Part shown: one piece after another, positions 52,983 to 61,807 of the stretch
Layout: each line of letters starts with the position of its first letter
How positions within the stretch are numbered: the stretch's first letter is position 1
DNA from: Alphaproteobacteria bacterium
Lineage (GTDB): Bacteria > Myxococcota_A > UBA796 > CAJQPC01
Reading direction: 5' to 3'
DNA length: 64,000 bases
Assembly (NCBI GenBank): GCA_020632795.1
Contig: JACKEV010000008.1
Span: 558,001 to 622,000, forward strand
Position numbers and translations under genes: made by a program
The notes under the pieces: model-generated
Database searches by the model: none
What the model saw: only the letters and a program-made list of their open reading frames with translations
Told to the model about the DNA's origin: nothing

Positions 52983-54602
52983 TCATCGGCTGTACACCAG
53001 CCACGACACCATGTCGATGCGCGCGCCGAAGCCTTGACCGCTGCCGCTGGGCTCGGGCACGTAGGGCTGGCCCTCGAAGAGCCCCTCGTAGGTGAGGGTG
53101 TTCTCCTCGCCCGGGGTCACGTCCGCGGTGATGTCGACCACGTACTGGGCGACGTCCAGCCCGGGGCACCAGCCGCCGCGCCCGTAGGGCCAGGTGCCGA
53201 ACTGGTTGGGCACCACGCCGTCGGCGATCTGGTCCACGCAGCCGGTGGCGCTGCCGGCCAGGGGGTGGTCCTTCACGTAGGTGGCCGCGCCGTTGACGGT
53301 GAAGTGGTGCTCGTGGTTGCAGAACTCCGCGCAGTTCTCCACCTCGGCCCCCCAGCCGTGCCCGGAGATCACCGCCACCAGCTCCACCCGCTGCGCGTCG
53401 GCGGGCGGGGTGAAGGGGACCGTCTCGTGGGCGTCGTTGTAGCCCTCGTTGAAGCTGCCCCCGCCCCACAGCCACTCGATGTCGGTCGGCGCGCCGCCCC
53501 GCCCCTGGTTGGAGAAGCGGAAGTCGAGGGTCAGGTCGTAGGCCTGGCTGGTGGCGAAGCGGACCCGCCGGGCGCCGCCGTCCTTCACGAGCGCGAGGTA
53601 GGGGCTGATGTCGGTGACCCAGCGCCCCGGGCGGGCGTAGGCGGTGACCCAGCGGCCCAGCTCGGTGGTGCAGCGCTCCGGGTCGTCCGCGTCGCAGAGG
53701 TAGAGGTTCACGAGGTAGTCCCACTCCCCGCAGCCCTCGTAGTAGGGGTGGGCGCAGCCCAGGGTGAGGTCCAGCGTCCAGGTGTCGAAGCCCGCCATCG
53801 TCGCGGCGTCGGGCAGCGTCACGTCGACGGTGCTCACGGCGCTGCTGCTGTCCCCGGTGAACACGGGCACCACCGTGACGCCCTCCTCGGCGGCCAGCGC
53901 AGCGTCCCGGCGCAGCTCGTGGTTGTAATACGTGGCCTCGTTGTTGGCGTAGGCCAGCTCCCCGGCCCAGTTGCGGCCCGGGTTCGCGAAGTAGCCCACC
54001 TCGCGCACGGTCTGGGTGGGGTCGATGGCGAAGGCCCAGGCCCCGGAGCCCTGAAGCCAGCGGCCGATCCAGTCCCCGGTGGTCCAGGCGCTCTCGTCCA
54101 CGTAGTGCAGGCGCTCGCGCCAGGCGGCGGCCTCGTCCTCGGTGAGCAGGGCCAGCTCGGCCTCCACGCGGTCGCGGATGGCCTCGACGTCGGTGAGGAT
54201 CTCGGCGTCGTCCTGCTCGTAGGACATGAAGAAGGTGTGGGTGTTGTCGGGGGCGCTGCGCAGGAACGCGCCCACGTCGCTGGCCCAGATCTGCTCCGGG
54301 TAGTCGTAGCCGGAGATGAAGTTGATGAAGAGGTAGCTGTCGCAGCCGGTCCACTGCTCCGAGAAGGTCCAGGGGCCGTCCAGGGTGCTGACGGTGAAGT
54401 CGCTGGCGACCTCGTCGTAGCCGTCGCCGGTGGCGGCGGCGTCGAACGCGCGCTCCGGCAGGCCCAGCGCCGCGCAGTGGCTGGGCTGGGGGGTCCCCGT
54501 GTCGGCGCTGTCATCCGTCGAGACAGCGCTGTCGTCGGCGGGCGCGGCGTCGTCCTTGCAGGCGAGCAGCGGGAGCAGGAGGACCAGAGTGAGACGAAGC
54601 AT
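52983..54602 (-). CDS. PNGase F-like peptide-N-glycosidase-related lipoprotein
   Basis: The 539-residue protein has a lipobox (LVLLLPLLAC, Cys15) and an acidic linker. Its C-terminal half contains GCAHPYYEGCGEWDYLVNLY with TELGRWVTAYARPGRWVTDI, then VAVISGHGWGAEVENCAEFC and NHEHHFTVNG. These are PNGase F two-domain features, where the enzyme cleaves N-glycans from Asn in glycoproteins. The N-terminal half (60-215) is not a recognised domain. It is probably surface-anchored, acting on glycoproteins of prey or hosts, but the catalytic Asp/Glu set should be checked. Divergent from the HEAT-repeat gene. Confidence 0.75.
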   Translation of the reverse strand: MLRLTLVLLLPLLACKDDAAPADDSAVSTDDSADTGTPQPSHCAALGLPERAFDAAATGDGYDEVASDFTVSTLDGPWTFSEQWTGCDSYLFINFISGYDYPEQIWASDVGAFLRSAPDNTHTFFMSYEQDDAEILTDVEAIRDRVEAELALLTEDEAAAWRERLHYVDESAWTTGDWIGRWLQGSGAWAFAIDPTQTVREVGYFANPGRNWAGELAYANNEATYYNHELRRDAALAAEEGVTVVPVFTGDSSSAVSTVDVTLPDAATMAGFDTWTLDLTLGCAHPYYEGCGEWDYLVNLYLCDADDPERCTTELGRWVTAYARPGRWVTDISPYLALVKDGGARRVRFATSQAYDLTLDFRFSNQGRGGAPTDIEWLWGGGSFNEGYNDAHETVPFTPPADAQRVELVAVISGHGWGAEVENCAEFCNHEHHFTVNGAATYVKDHPLAGSATGCVDQIADGVVPNQFGTWPYGRGGWCPGLDVAQYVVDITADVTPGEENTLTYEGLFEGQPYVPEPSGSGQGFGARIDMVSWLVYSR

Positions 54603-54645
54603 GACGGGACTCCAGGCCGGGGCCTCCTCAGTGTAGACTGCGCGG

Positions 54646-56751
54646 GTGACGCGCGCGCCCTCGACACGCGAGCTGCTGGAGCGGCTCGACGCGACCCCCA
54701 CCCGTGAACGCGCGGACGCGCTGAAGGCTCTGGAGGAGCGGGGCGCCCTCATCGCCGATGCGCTGGAGCCCCTGCGCCAGCGCTACGAGGATCCCCTGGA
54801 GCGCCGCGCCCTGCGCAGCCAGGCCCTCCAGGCCCTCGCGGCGGTGATCCACCCCCGGGTGCTGCCGCTGCTGCTGCGTCGGGGGCGCGCCTCGGCCGAC
54901 CATCGCCCCACCGGCGAGGCCGTGCGCCAGCGCCGCGCCCAGCCGCCGCCTTCGGGACGCCGGGAGGCCGCCGCCTGGGCCCTCGGCCTGCTCTCCCACC
55001 CCAAGGCCCTGGAGGCGCTCCGGGAGGCGATGGAGGACCCCGACCCCACGCTGCGCCATCACGCGCTGCTGGCCATCGCCGCGCTGGACTCGGAGGATCC
55101 GTGCGTGACGGGGGCGCTGCTCGACCCCGACCCCGAGGTGCGCTGCGCCGCCGTGGAGCACGTCGACCCCGACCACCGCCGCCTCCTGGAGCTGGCCTGG
55201 GACGAGGACGACGCCGTGCGCCGGGCCACCGGCGCCGCGCTGGCGCAGGCGAGCACCGAGGACGCCCGGGACGCCCTGCGCGCCATGCTGCTCAGCGACG
55301 AGGTCGCCACCCGGCACCTCGCGATCGTGGGGCTGGCCGCCCACGGCGACGCCACGGTGCTGCCCGAGCTGACGGTCCTGCTCACCGACCCCCGCACCGA
55401 GACCCGGTACGGCGCCGCGCGGGCCCTGGGGCAGCTCGCCGACCCCGAGGCGGTCGACGGCCTGGTGGCGGCCCTCCTGGATCCCTCCCCGCCGGTGGTC
55501 TGCGAGGCGGCCGCGGCGCTGGGCGCGATCGGGGCGGCCCGCAGGCCGCTGGAGGCCCTGCTGCGCCACCCCAACCGCAACGTGGTCATGGCGGCCACCC
55601 GCGCGCTGGGGGCCCTGGGCGACCCCGCGGCCATCCCCGCCCTGCTCAGCACCCTGGGCCCCGGCGGGCCGCCCCCGCACCTGGTGGGCCTCCAGCTCGC
55701 CGCCGTGGTGCAGGCGGGGGGCCTGGAGCCGGTGCTCGCCGTGCTGGAAGACGGCCCGCTGGCCCATCAGGAGGTCGCCGTCCTGGCCCTGGGCCGGGGG
55801 CAGGACCCCGACGCGATCCCGGCGCTGCGCCGGGCGCTCGACGCGCCCGAGCTGGCGGACCTCGCGGCGGTGGCCCTGGCGCGGCTGGGGGCGCTGGACC
55901 TGCCCCGGCTGCTGGCGGCGGTGCAGGCCAAGGGCTCCATCTCCCACAACGACGCCCACGTCGCGGTCATGGCCCTGGGGGCGGAGCACGCCGATGCCAT
56001 CGTCGCCGCGCTGGATGACGCGCCCACCGTGGCGCGCAGCTCGCTCATCCACTGGCTCAAGCGCCACCCCGACCCCCGCGCCGCCCCGGCCCTGCTGCGG
56101 GCGCTCCAGGAGGGCGGGCGCGGGGCCCTGGCCGCCGCGGTCGCGGTCGACGCCCGGGACCCCGAGGTGGTGGCGGCCTTCATCGAGGCCCTGGACGATG
56201 ACCACGCCCTGCTCCAGCGCTACGCGATCTCGGGCCTGGGCCGCAGCGGCTCACGGGAGGCCCTGGCCGCGCTGCTCGGGCTCCTGCTCGACGAGGACGA
56301 CGCCATCCGGCGGGCGGCCATCCTGGCCCTGGGGCGGCTGGGGGACCCGGCGGCCATCCCGGCCCTGATCCGCCTGCTGAGCCGCCTGGATGTGGACGCG
56401 GCCTCCGCGCTGGACGCCCTGGCCATGCTCGGCCGCCCCGAGGCCAACGCGGCCATCCTGCGCTACCGCCACCGCGCCGGCCCCGAGGCCCACGAGGCCG
56501 CCGACCGCGCCCTCGCCCGGCTGGGCCACGTCCCCGCCATCGAGCGCATGGCCCACCAGCTCTCCTCGGAGTCCGGCAAGCGGCACGTCCTGGCCCGCCA
56601 CACCCTCACCCTGGCAGGGGACGCCGCCTGGCCCTTCCTGGTCGAGCTGCTGGACCACCCCCTGCCCCGGGTGCGCTACGCCGCCGCCGGGGTGCTGGCC
56701 CGGACCGGGGCGCTCGACGTGCTCATCCAAGCGCTGCGCGGCGCACCCTGA
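54646..56751 (+). CDS. HEAT/PBS-lyase-like repeat protein
   Basis: The 701-residue cytoplasmic protein is built of helical HEAT repeats of about 30 residues from residue 110 onwards. Examples are DPDPTLRHHALLAIAALD, DPRTETRYGAARALGQLADP, HPNRNVVMAATRALGALGDP and DDAIRRAAILALGRLGDP. There are about 16 repeats. Such scaffolds bind proteins or act in phycobilin-lyase-like maturation; no catalytic domain is seen. GTG start at 54646. It ends inside the 3' end of the terpene synthase-like gene (29-base overlap, convergent). Confidence 0.82.
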   Translation: MTRAPSTRELLERLDATPTRERADALKALEERGALIADALEPLRQRYEDPLERRALRSQALQALAAVIHPRVLPLLLRRGRASADHRPTGEAVRQRRAQPPPSGRREAAAWALGLLSHPKALEALREAMEDPDPTLRHHALLAIAALDSEDPCVTGALLDPDPEVRCAAVEHVDPDHRRLLELAWDEDDAVRRATGAALAQASTEDARDALRAMLLSDEVATRHLAIVGLAAHGDATVLPELTVLLTDPRTETRYGAARALGQLADPEAVDGLVAALLDPSPPVVCEAAAALGAIGAARRPLEALLRHPNRNVVMAATRALGALGDPAAIPALLSTLGPGGPPPHLVGLQLAAVVQAGGLEPVLAVLEDGPLAHQEVAVLALGRGQDPDAIPALRRALDAPELADLAAVALARLGALDLPRLLAAVQAKGSISHNDAHVAVMALGAEHADAIVAALDDAPTVARSSLIHWLKRHPDPRAAPALLRALQEGGRGALAAAVAVDARDPEVVAAFIEALDDDHALLQRYAISGLGRSGSREALAALLGLLLDEDDAIRRAAILALGRLGDPAAIPALIRLLSRLDVDAASALDALAMLGRPEANAAILRYRHRAGPEAHEAADRALARLGHVPAIERMAHQLSSESGKRHVLARHTLTLAGDAAWPFLVELLDHPLPRVRYAAAGVLARTGALDVLIQALRGAP

Positions 56752-58030
56752 GGGGCTCGACCATCGCGGTGTCGCCGTAGGGGGCGTAGCGGGCGACGGT
56801 GAGCTGCCACACGTTGCAGGCGTGCGCCATCATCAGACACAGAAGGGCGTAGCTGTCCAGCAGCGCGTCGCCGCAGGCGTCGTGGACCCGCTGCACGCTG
56901 GCGATGGCGTCGTCCACGACCTGGACCATCACGTCCCGGGAGATGAGCCCGCGGGTCACCTCGTGGCGCAGCTTGAGGAGGTCCACCTGGCGCTGCGCCT
57001 GGGGCGCCAGCCCGGTGAGGCGGGCCGCATGTTTGTAGTGCAGCACGTCCTTGTTCAGGAAGATCAGGTCGTTGAACACCCCGGTCAGGACCTCGGTGCG
57101 CTTGTAGACGTCGGCGCGCAGGTGGGCCTCGAAGGGCGCGCGGTCGATCGAGAGGTTGAGCATGAGGCCCACCACCGCGTAGGCGATCTCCATGTCCGAG
57201 GTGAGGGTCCGCCAGCCGAGGTAGTCCTCTGTCGTGAATGCGCCGGGGCCCTCGGCCTGCAGGTAGGCGTGGTGCTCCACCGCGTAGCCCCGCGCCAGCA
57301 CACAGACGGCCTCCACGAAGCGCTCCGTCCAGGCGGCGGTGTTCGCCCGCCGCGCCGGGTCGGCCGGGTGCTGGGCGTGGCCGTGGGCGACGAAGCACTG
57401 GAGCAGCCAGACGTAGTACCTGAAGTGCTCGCCCGGGAAGCGCGAGCCCTCGGTGGGGAGCGCGGAGAGGTCCACCGCGGAGGCGGGGGCCCCGGCCTCG
57501 GCCGCCGCCACGAACGCCCGCCCGGTGCGCCGGATGTAGGCGATGAAGGCCGCGGTCTCCTCGGGCGTGCAGTACACCTCCATCAGATCGTCCATGATTG
57601 CGGCGAAGGGGGTCGCGGCCTCCACCAGCATCCAGAGGTGCGGGTAGCGGGGGTCGCCCGCCCGAGGGAAGCGCAGGCCCACCTGCGCGGCCAGGTCCGG
57701 GAGCAGGCTCGTGAGCAGAGTGGCCGGGGCGACGTGGAACATCGCGCCCCCGGGCCGCAGATCGTACAGGTAGCGCTCGCTGCTGTAGCGGTTGGTGTCG
57801 GCCGACAGCAGCGCCCCGGACGCGTCGAACCGCTGCTTGAGCTGGTCATGGATCCGCAGCCGGAAGAACTGCTGATTGTGTTGCATCTCCCAGGGCATGA
57901 GCCGCACCTCCTGCTCGCGGGAGGTGCGCTGGACGGCGGCGTACAGCCAGGGCGGCACGGCGGAGAAGGGCGCGTCGGCGGAGGGGCGGTCCAGCGCGAG
58001 CTGGCCCAGCAGGTCTTGCCAGGACGTCAT
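56723..58030 (-). CDS. class I terpene synthase-like protein with altered NSE motif
   Basis: The 435-residue all-helical protein resembles bacterial terpene synthases. An Asp-rich motif DDLME (147-151) fits DDxxE. YLGWRTLTSDMEIAYAVVGL (271-290) is the usual R-x-x-T-S segment before the NSE helix. NDLIFLNKD (320-328) keeps Asn and Asp, but has Phe for Ser and Asp for Glu. HACNVWQLTVARYAPYGD near residue 410 matches the C-terminal W-x-x-T-x-RY pattern. About 100 residues longer than typical. It adjoins a P450 gene (15-base gap), as in many terpenoid clusters. The altered third metal-binding triad raises doubt about the product or activity. Confidence 0.75.
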   Translation of the reverse strand: MTSWQDLLGQLALDRPSADAPFSAVPPWLYAAVQRTSREQEVRLMPWEMQHNQQFFRLRIHDQLKQRFDASGALLSADTNRYSSERYLYDLRPGGAMFHVAPATLLTSLLPDLAAQVGLRFPRAGDPRYPHLWMLVEAATPFAAIMDDLMEVYCTPEETAAFIAYIRRTGRAFVAAAEAGAPASAVDLSALPTEGSRFPGEHFRYYVWLLQCFVAHGHAQHPADPARRANTAAWTERFVEAVCVLARGYAVEHHAYLQAEGPGAFTTEDYLGWRTLTSDMEIAYAVVGLMLNLSIDRAPFEAHLRADVYKRTEVLTGVFNDLIFLNKDVLHYKHAARLTGLAPQAQRQVDLLKLRHEVTRGLISRDVMVQVVDDAIASVQRVHDACGDALLDSYALLCLMMAHACNVWQLTVARYAPYGDTAMVEPLRVRRAALG

Positions 58031-58045
58031 CGGGGTTCCTGTCTT

Positions 58046-59410
58046 CTAGGGGAGGGGGGTGAGCTGCAGCCAGATCCCGTCGCGGCTGGTCGTCACCAGG
58101 GAGAGGCGTGGCACCGGGGAGCGGTCGGGGAGAGGGGAGAGCCGATGGCGCCGGAGGATCTGGGCGAGGAGGAGGCTCCCCTCCATCAGCGACAGCTCCT
58201 TGCCGATGCACATCCGCTTCCCGGTGCCGAAGGGCATCCAGGCGTCCCGGGGGCGCGCGGCCTCGGCCTCCGGGGTGAACCGTGTGGGGTCGAAGCGCTC
58301 CGGCTCCGGCCAGACCTGGGGGTGGAGGTGGCTGCCGCAGAACGACAGCATGATCTGTGTGCCGGCGGGCACCGTGTAGCCGCCGATCTCGTCGTCCTCG
58401 ACGGCGGTGCGCATCACCTGCCAGGCCGGTGCGTAGCGGCGCAGGGCCTCCTTGACCACCATGCGGGTCCAGGTCAATTGGTGCAGGTGCTCGGCCCGCA
58501 GCGGGGCGTCGCCGGCCACCGCGCGGACCTCCTCGCGGATCCGGTCGCCGATCCAGGGCTGCTCGGCGATGGCATACAGAGCCCAGGCCATGCCGGTGGC
58601 GGTGGTCTCGTAGCCGGCGATGAACAGGTTGAGGACCTCGTCGTGCAGCTCCTGGTCGCTCATGCCCTCGTCGGAGTCCTGGTCGCGGGCGTCGATGAGC
58701 AGACGCAGGAGCCCCTCGCCGCTCGGCTCCTGCCGGCACCGCTCGATCATCCGGTAGACCACGTCGTCGATGACGCGCAGGCAGGCTGCGTAGCGGCGGC
58801 GGCCGGGCAGGGGCAGCCAGCGGGGCAGCATCGACAGCGCCATGCCCCGCACGAGGTACCGCAGCGCGAAGGCCAGGGCGTCGCCGACCGCCTGCACGTC
58901 CTCTGTGTCGATTCCGGTGCCGAAGACCGCCCGCACGGTGACCGCCATCGTGAGGTGGGGGCACAGCGCGTTCATGTTGATGGGGCCGTCGGTGCGGTCG
59001 TCCCAGGCGTCGAGCACGCCCTCGATGGCCTCGGACATGCGGTCCACGATGGCGGCGAGGCGGGCCCGCTTGAAGTGGGGCTGCATCATGCGCCGCTGCC
59101 GCTGCCAGTGGGGGCCCTGGCTGACGACGAGCCCGTTCCCCATCAGCGTGCGCACCCCGTCCCACATCGCTCCTTCCTTGGGGTAGTTCTTCGCGTGGGT
59201 CCGCAGGACGTGGGTGATGGCGTCGGGGTGGCTCAGGACGGCGACCCGGGCCACGCCGACGTCGAGCAGGAACACGTCCCCGTGGCGCGCGGGGGCGGTG
59301 GCCATGAAGGTGTAGGGGTCCCACAGCAGGCGCGCCACCGCGGACAGCGGCGCGCGGGGCAGGGGACGCGCGGGGGTCGTCGAGGCGGAGAGGGCAGGGA
59401 GGGAGGTCAT
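58046..59410 (-). CDS. cytochrome P450
   Basis: The 454-residue protein has all P450 landmarks: C-helix WQRQRR (102-107), I-helix AGYETTATGMAWAL (265-278), ExxR in EALRRYAP (321-328), and the heme loop FGTGKRMCIGKELSLME with Cys401. It is soluble, lacking an N-terminal anchor, and of bacterial type. It probably needs a ferredoxin partner, none of which adjoins. Co-directional with the terpene synthase-like gene just downstream, so terpene oxidation is the likely role. ATG 59410. Confidence 0.93.
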   Translation of the reverse strand: MTSLPALSASTTPARPLPRAPLSAVARLLWDPYTFMATAPARHGDVFLLDVGVARVAVLSHPDAITHVLRTHAKNYPKEGAMWDGVRTLMGNGLVVSQGPHWQRQRRMMQPHFKRARLAAIVDRMSEAIEGVLDAWDDRTDGPINMNALCPHLTMAVTVRAVFGTGIDTEDVQAVGDALAFALRYLVRGMALSMLPRWLPLPGRRRYAACLRVIDDVVYRMIERCRQEPSGEGLLRLLIDARDQDSDEGMSDQELHDEVLNLFIAGYETTATGMAWALYAIAEQPWIGDRIREEVRAVAGDAPLRAEHLHQLTWTRMVVKEALRRYAPAWQVMRTAVEDDEIGGYTVPAGTQIMLSFCGSHLHPQVWPEPERFDPTRFTPEAEAARPRDAWMPFGTGKRMCIGKELSLMEGSLLLAQILRRHRLSPLPDRSPVPRLSLVTTSRDGIWLQLTPLP

Positions 59411-59513
59411 CGGGCACCCGCGGCGTCAGCGAACACCCTCCCCTACGCGGACGCGCTCCGGAACCTGACAACCTCGCAGACGGATCTTCCGTGAGGTCGA
59501 CGCCATCGGCATC

Positions 59514-60407
59514 TCAGCGGATCGCGTCGAGGACCCCCGCCTCGGCCAGGCGCCGCAGGACCCGCGCCCGCGCGGCCGGCAGGTCCCGCAGCCGAGGGCG
59601 CTCCTGGAGCATGGCCAGCAGCGCCCCCTGGCGCCCGGACAGCTCGACGGTGAGGTGCCGCACGTCCACCAGCGGGGCGACCCCGCCCGCGCCGGCCCGG
59701 TCCTGGCTCATCCCGGCCACGTACCCCCGCGCCAGCATGGTCACCGGCACCGGGTCGGCCCGGGAGACGGTCACCACCCGCCCCGGGTCCAGGGCGCCCG
59801 CCTCGACGCGCGCCCAGGCGTCCGCGGCGCTGACACCGTCCAGGGCGGCCCGCAGCAGGCCGGTGGGCAGGGGCAGCTCGGCGGCCAGCAGGTAGGGCGG
59901 CAGGGTGAGCCGTCCCTTCTTGAGGGCCGAGGCCGCGGGCTTCGGCGGCAGCCCGGGGGCCTCGCCGCGCGCGGCGGCCTCCCGCAGCGCGGCGGCGTTG
60001 TCCACCAGCGCCCGCTCCCAGCCCAGGTTGGCCTGCAGGAGGCCCTTCGTGACCGGCGGCAGGTCCGCCAGCGCCAGCAGCCGGGCGAGGTGGTCCCCGA
60101 AGGCGGCGGTGCGAGCCCCCAGGGGGCCGAACAGGTGCGGGGAGGCCAGGAAGGCGGAGAGGCGCGCCGGCCCTCCCGGGGCCGCTCCCAGCGCGGCGGC
60201 GCTCAGGGGGAAGGGCCGGCACAGGGCGCTCATGAGGTAGCGGCGGCGGACCTGCGCGTCCAACTCCAGGCCGTGGAGGTCCAGATCGGCGAACAGGCCG
60301 GGGGCCTCGACTCCGTGGGCGGCCAGGGTCGCGCCCCGGTCCGCGGCGAAGCGGGCCCGCAATTCCTGGTCGAACAGGAGCCGCTCCAGGAAGCGCTGGG
60401 GGGTCAC
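59514..60407 (-). CDS. MNIO partner protein, probable substrate-recognition subunit
   Basis: The 297-residue soluble protein is coupled to the DUF692 gene (GTGA overlap, GTG start at 60407). It starts FLERLLFDQELRARFAADRG and continues ATLAAHGVEAPGLFADLDLH. Next come RRRYLMSALCRPFPLSAAAL and a Leu/Ala-rich helical middle. C-terminal strands are HLTVELSGRQGALLAMLQER, then LRRLAEAGVLD. DUF692 enzymes in RiPP pathways act with a partner that binds the precursor. This protein holds that position, though I do not recognise a standard RRE or DUF2063 domain. It may define a different partner family. Confidence 0.65.
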   Translation of the reverse strand: MTPQRFLERLLFDQELRARFAADRGATLAAHGVEAPGLFADLDLHGLELDAQVRRRYLMSALCRPFPLSAAALGAAPGGPARLSAFLASPHLFGPLGARTAAFGDHLARLLALADLPPVTKGLLQANLGWERALVDNAAALREAAARGEAPGLPPKPAASALKKGRLTLPPYLLAAELPLPTGLLRAALDGVSAADAWARVEAGALDPGRVVTVSRADPVPVTMLARGYVAGMSQDRAGAGGVAPLVDVRHLTVELSGRQGALLAMLQERPRLRDLPAARARVLRRLAEAGVLDAIR

Positions 60408-61309
60408 GTCGCCAGCTCCGCGCGGGCCTTGTCCCGGAGGGCCTCGCTCAGGGCGCCGAAAGCCACCCGCTCCCGGGTCTTCTGCAGCATGGGCAGCACC
60501 GCCTGGGCGGCGGCGCCCTCACATTCCACACAGACGGCCCGCAGGTTGGGGCAGCGCTCCAGCAGCCAGCGCAGCACCTGCCAGGCCTCAGGCAGGGGGG
60601 GCAGGTCGTGGGCGTCGAGGTAGTAGCGGCGGCCCTCGTGCTCCTGGAGCACGCCCCCGGCGACGTGCAGCTCGATGACCCGCTCCAGGGGCAGGGTCTC
60701 CAGGCCCTCGGTCAGGCCCCGGCCGGCGGCGAATTGGTGGGAGACGACGTGCCCGGCGTCGAGGAGCAGCCCGCAGCCGGTGCGCTCGGCGAGCTGGCCC
60801 AGCCAGGTGAAGATGTCCATGTCGCCGAGGTGGAAGGTCACCGGGGCGGGCTCCAGCAGCAGGGGGACGTCGACGGCGGCGCGCACCTCGGCCACCCGCG
60901 CGGCGGCCTCGTCCAGGGCGGGCTGCGTGAGGACGGGGGGGATGAAGTAGCCGAGCTGGATGGAATAGCCCGGGGTGGGGCCGATGAAGCAGACCGCGAC
61001 GTCCTGGGCCAGCCAGGCGGAGCCGGCGGCGCGGACGTGGGCGTCGACTGCGGCCAGCCAGGCGGGCGGGTTGGGGTCGGGGCCGCAGAGGTTCAGGCAG
61101 CTCGGGTGGTAGAGCACGGGCACGCCGGCCGCGCGCAGGCGGCCCAGAGGCTCGGCGAGCCAGGTGTGCTGGGCGGCCCCGGCGTACTCGATGAAGGCGG
61201 GCCCGCCGGGGGCGGCGGCCAGGGCGACGGGGTCGGGCTCGGCGCCGAAGCTCAAGCTGGCGCCCACGCCCAGCACCGGCAGGGCGTCGAGGCCGTCGGG
61301 TGCGCTCAT
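60404..61309 (-). CDS. MNIO (DUF692) family non-heme iron oxidase
   Basis: The 301-residue enzyme fits DUF692/MNIO (TIM-barrel, multinuclear iron). FIEYAGAAQHTWLAEPLGRL and HPSCLNLCGPDPNPP lie in the first half. LLLEPAPVTFHLGD follows (Glu ligand), then GCGLLLDAGHVVSHQFAAG (Asp/His ligands), and VIELHVAGGVLQEHEGRRYY with DAHD (His/Asp ligands). Known members modify Cys or C-terminal residues of ribosomal peptides (MbnB, TglH, bufferin enzymes). The DxxHxxxH segment departs from the usual DxNN pattern, so the metal set may differ. ATG start at 61309 overlaps the lipoprotein stop. Confidence 0.82.
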   Translation of the reverse strand: MSAPDGLDALPVLGVGASLSFGAEPDPVALAAAPGGPAFIEYAGAAQHTWLAEPLGRLRAAGVPVLYHPSCLNLCGPDPNPPAWLAAVDAHVRAAGSAWLAQDVAVCFIGPTPGYSIQLGYFIPPVLTQPALDEAAARVAEVRAAVDVPLLLEPAPVTFHLGDMDIFTWLGQLAERTGCGLLLDAGHVVSHQFAAGRGLTEGLETLPLERVIELHVAGGVLQEHEGRRYYLDAHDLPPLPEAWQVLRWLLERCPNLRAVCVECEGAAAQAVLPMLQKTRERVAFGALSEALRDKARAELAT

Positions 61310-61698
61310 CCGCCCCCCTCGATGACCAGGGCGTAGTCCTCGACCCGGCGGGGCACGGGCCGGGTGGCGGGGTCCTCCAGGGCGTCGGGGGGGCTGTAGG
61401 TCTCGACGCCATAGACCCGCTCGAAGGAGACCCGGAAGGTGCCGACCGCGTCCACCCGGAAGCGGTAGACCTGCTGGCCGCCCTCCGGCGGGTTGACCCC
61501 CAGGTAGAACAGGCCCTCCCCGCGGACGTCCGGCCCGGCGCGCAGGTACGTGTCGTCGGGGGCGGGCAGGGTGATGGACAGCTCGGCGCCGACGGGGACG
61601 TGGACGGTGGCGCCGGCGTGGGTGAGGTCGTAGGCGAAGGTCTCCGGGGGCGCCGGGGCGCCGGCGGTGCAGGCGAGCAGGGCGAGGAGGGGGACCAT
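61306..61698 (-). CDS. small lipoprotein, first gene of the MNIO operon
   Basis: The 130-residue protein has a lipobox (VPLLALLACTAG, Cys10). A beta-rich domain follows (GATVHVPVGAELSITLPAPD, then QVYRFRVDAVGTFRVSFERV). The two strand-pair segments recall chagasin/I42 protease inhibitors, but the NPTTGY and RPW loops are missing, so I do not assign that family. The only Cys is the lipobox one, so it is not an obvious MNIO substrate. It overlaps the MNIO start by four bases (ATGA). Confidence 0.65.
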   Translation of the reverse strand: MVPLLALLACTAGAPAPPETFAYDLTHAGATVHVPVGAELSITLPAPDDTYLRAGPDVRGEGLFYLGVNPPEGGQQVYRFRVDAVGTFRVSFERVYGVETYSPPDALEDPATRPVPRRVEDYALVIEGGG

Positions 61699-61807
61699 GA
61701 CGGGAGTGTAGCAGGGGTGGGGAGGTCGAGGGCGCTCGGGTGGGGGCATCCGTGACGGATGCTCCTCTCCCGGGCCTCCCCGACGTCCTCACCCCCCCCC
61801 TGAGCAG

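Noticed and set aside
61306..61698. Chagasin/I42 protease inhibitor identity for the small lipoprotein
   Set aside because: The strand pattern is suggestive but the diagnostic NPTTGY and RPW loops are not seen.
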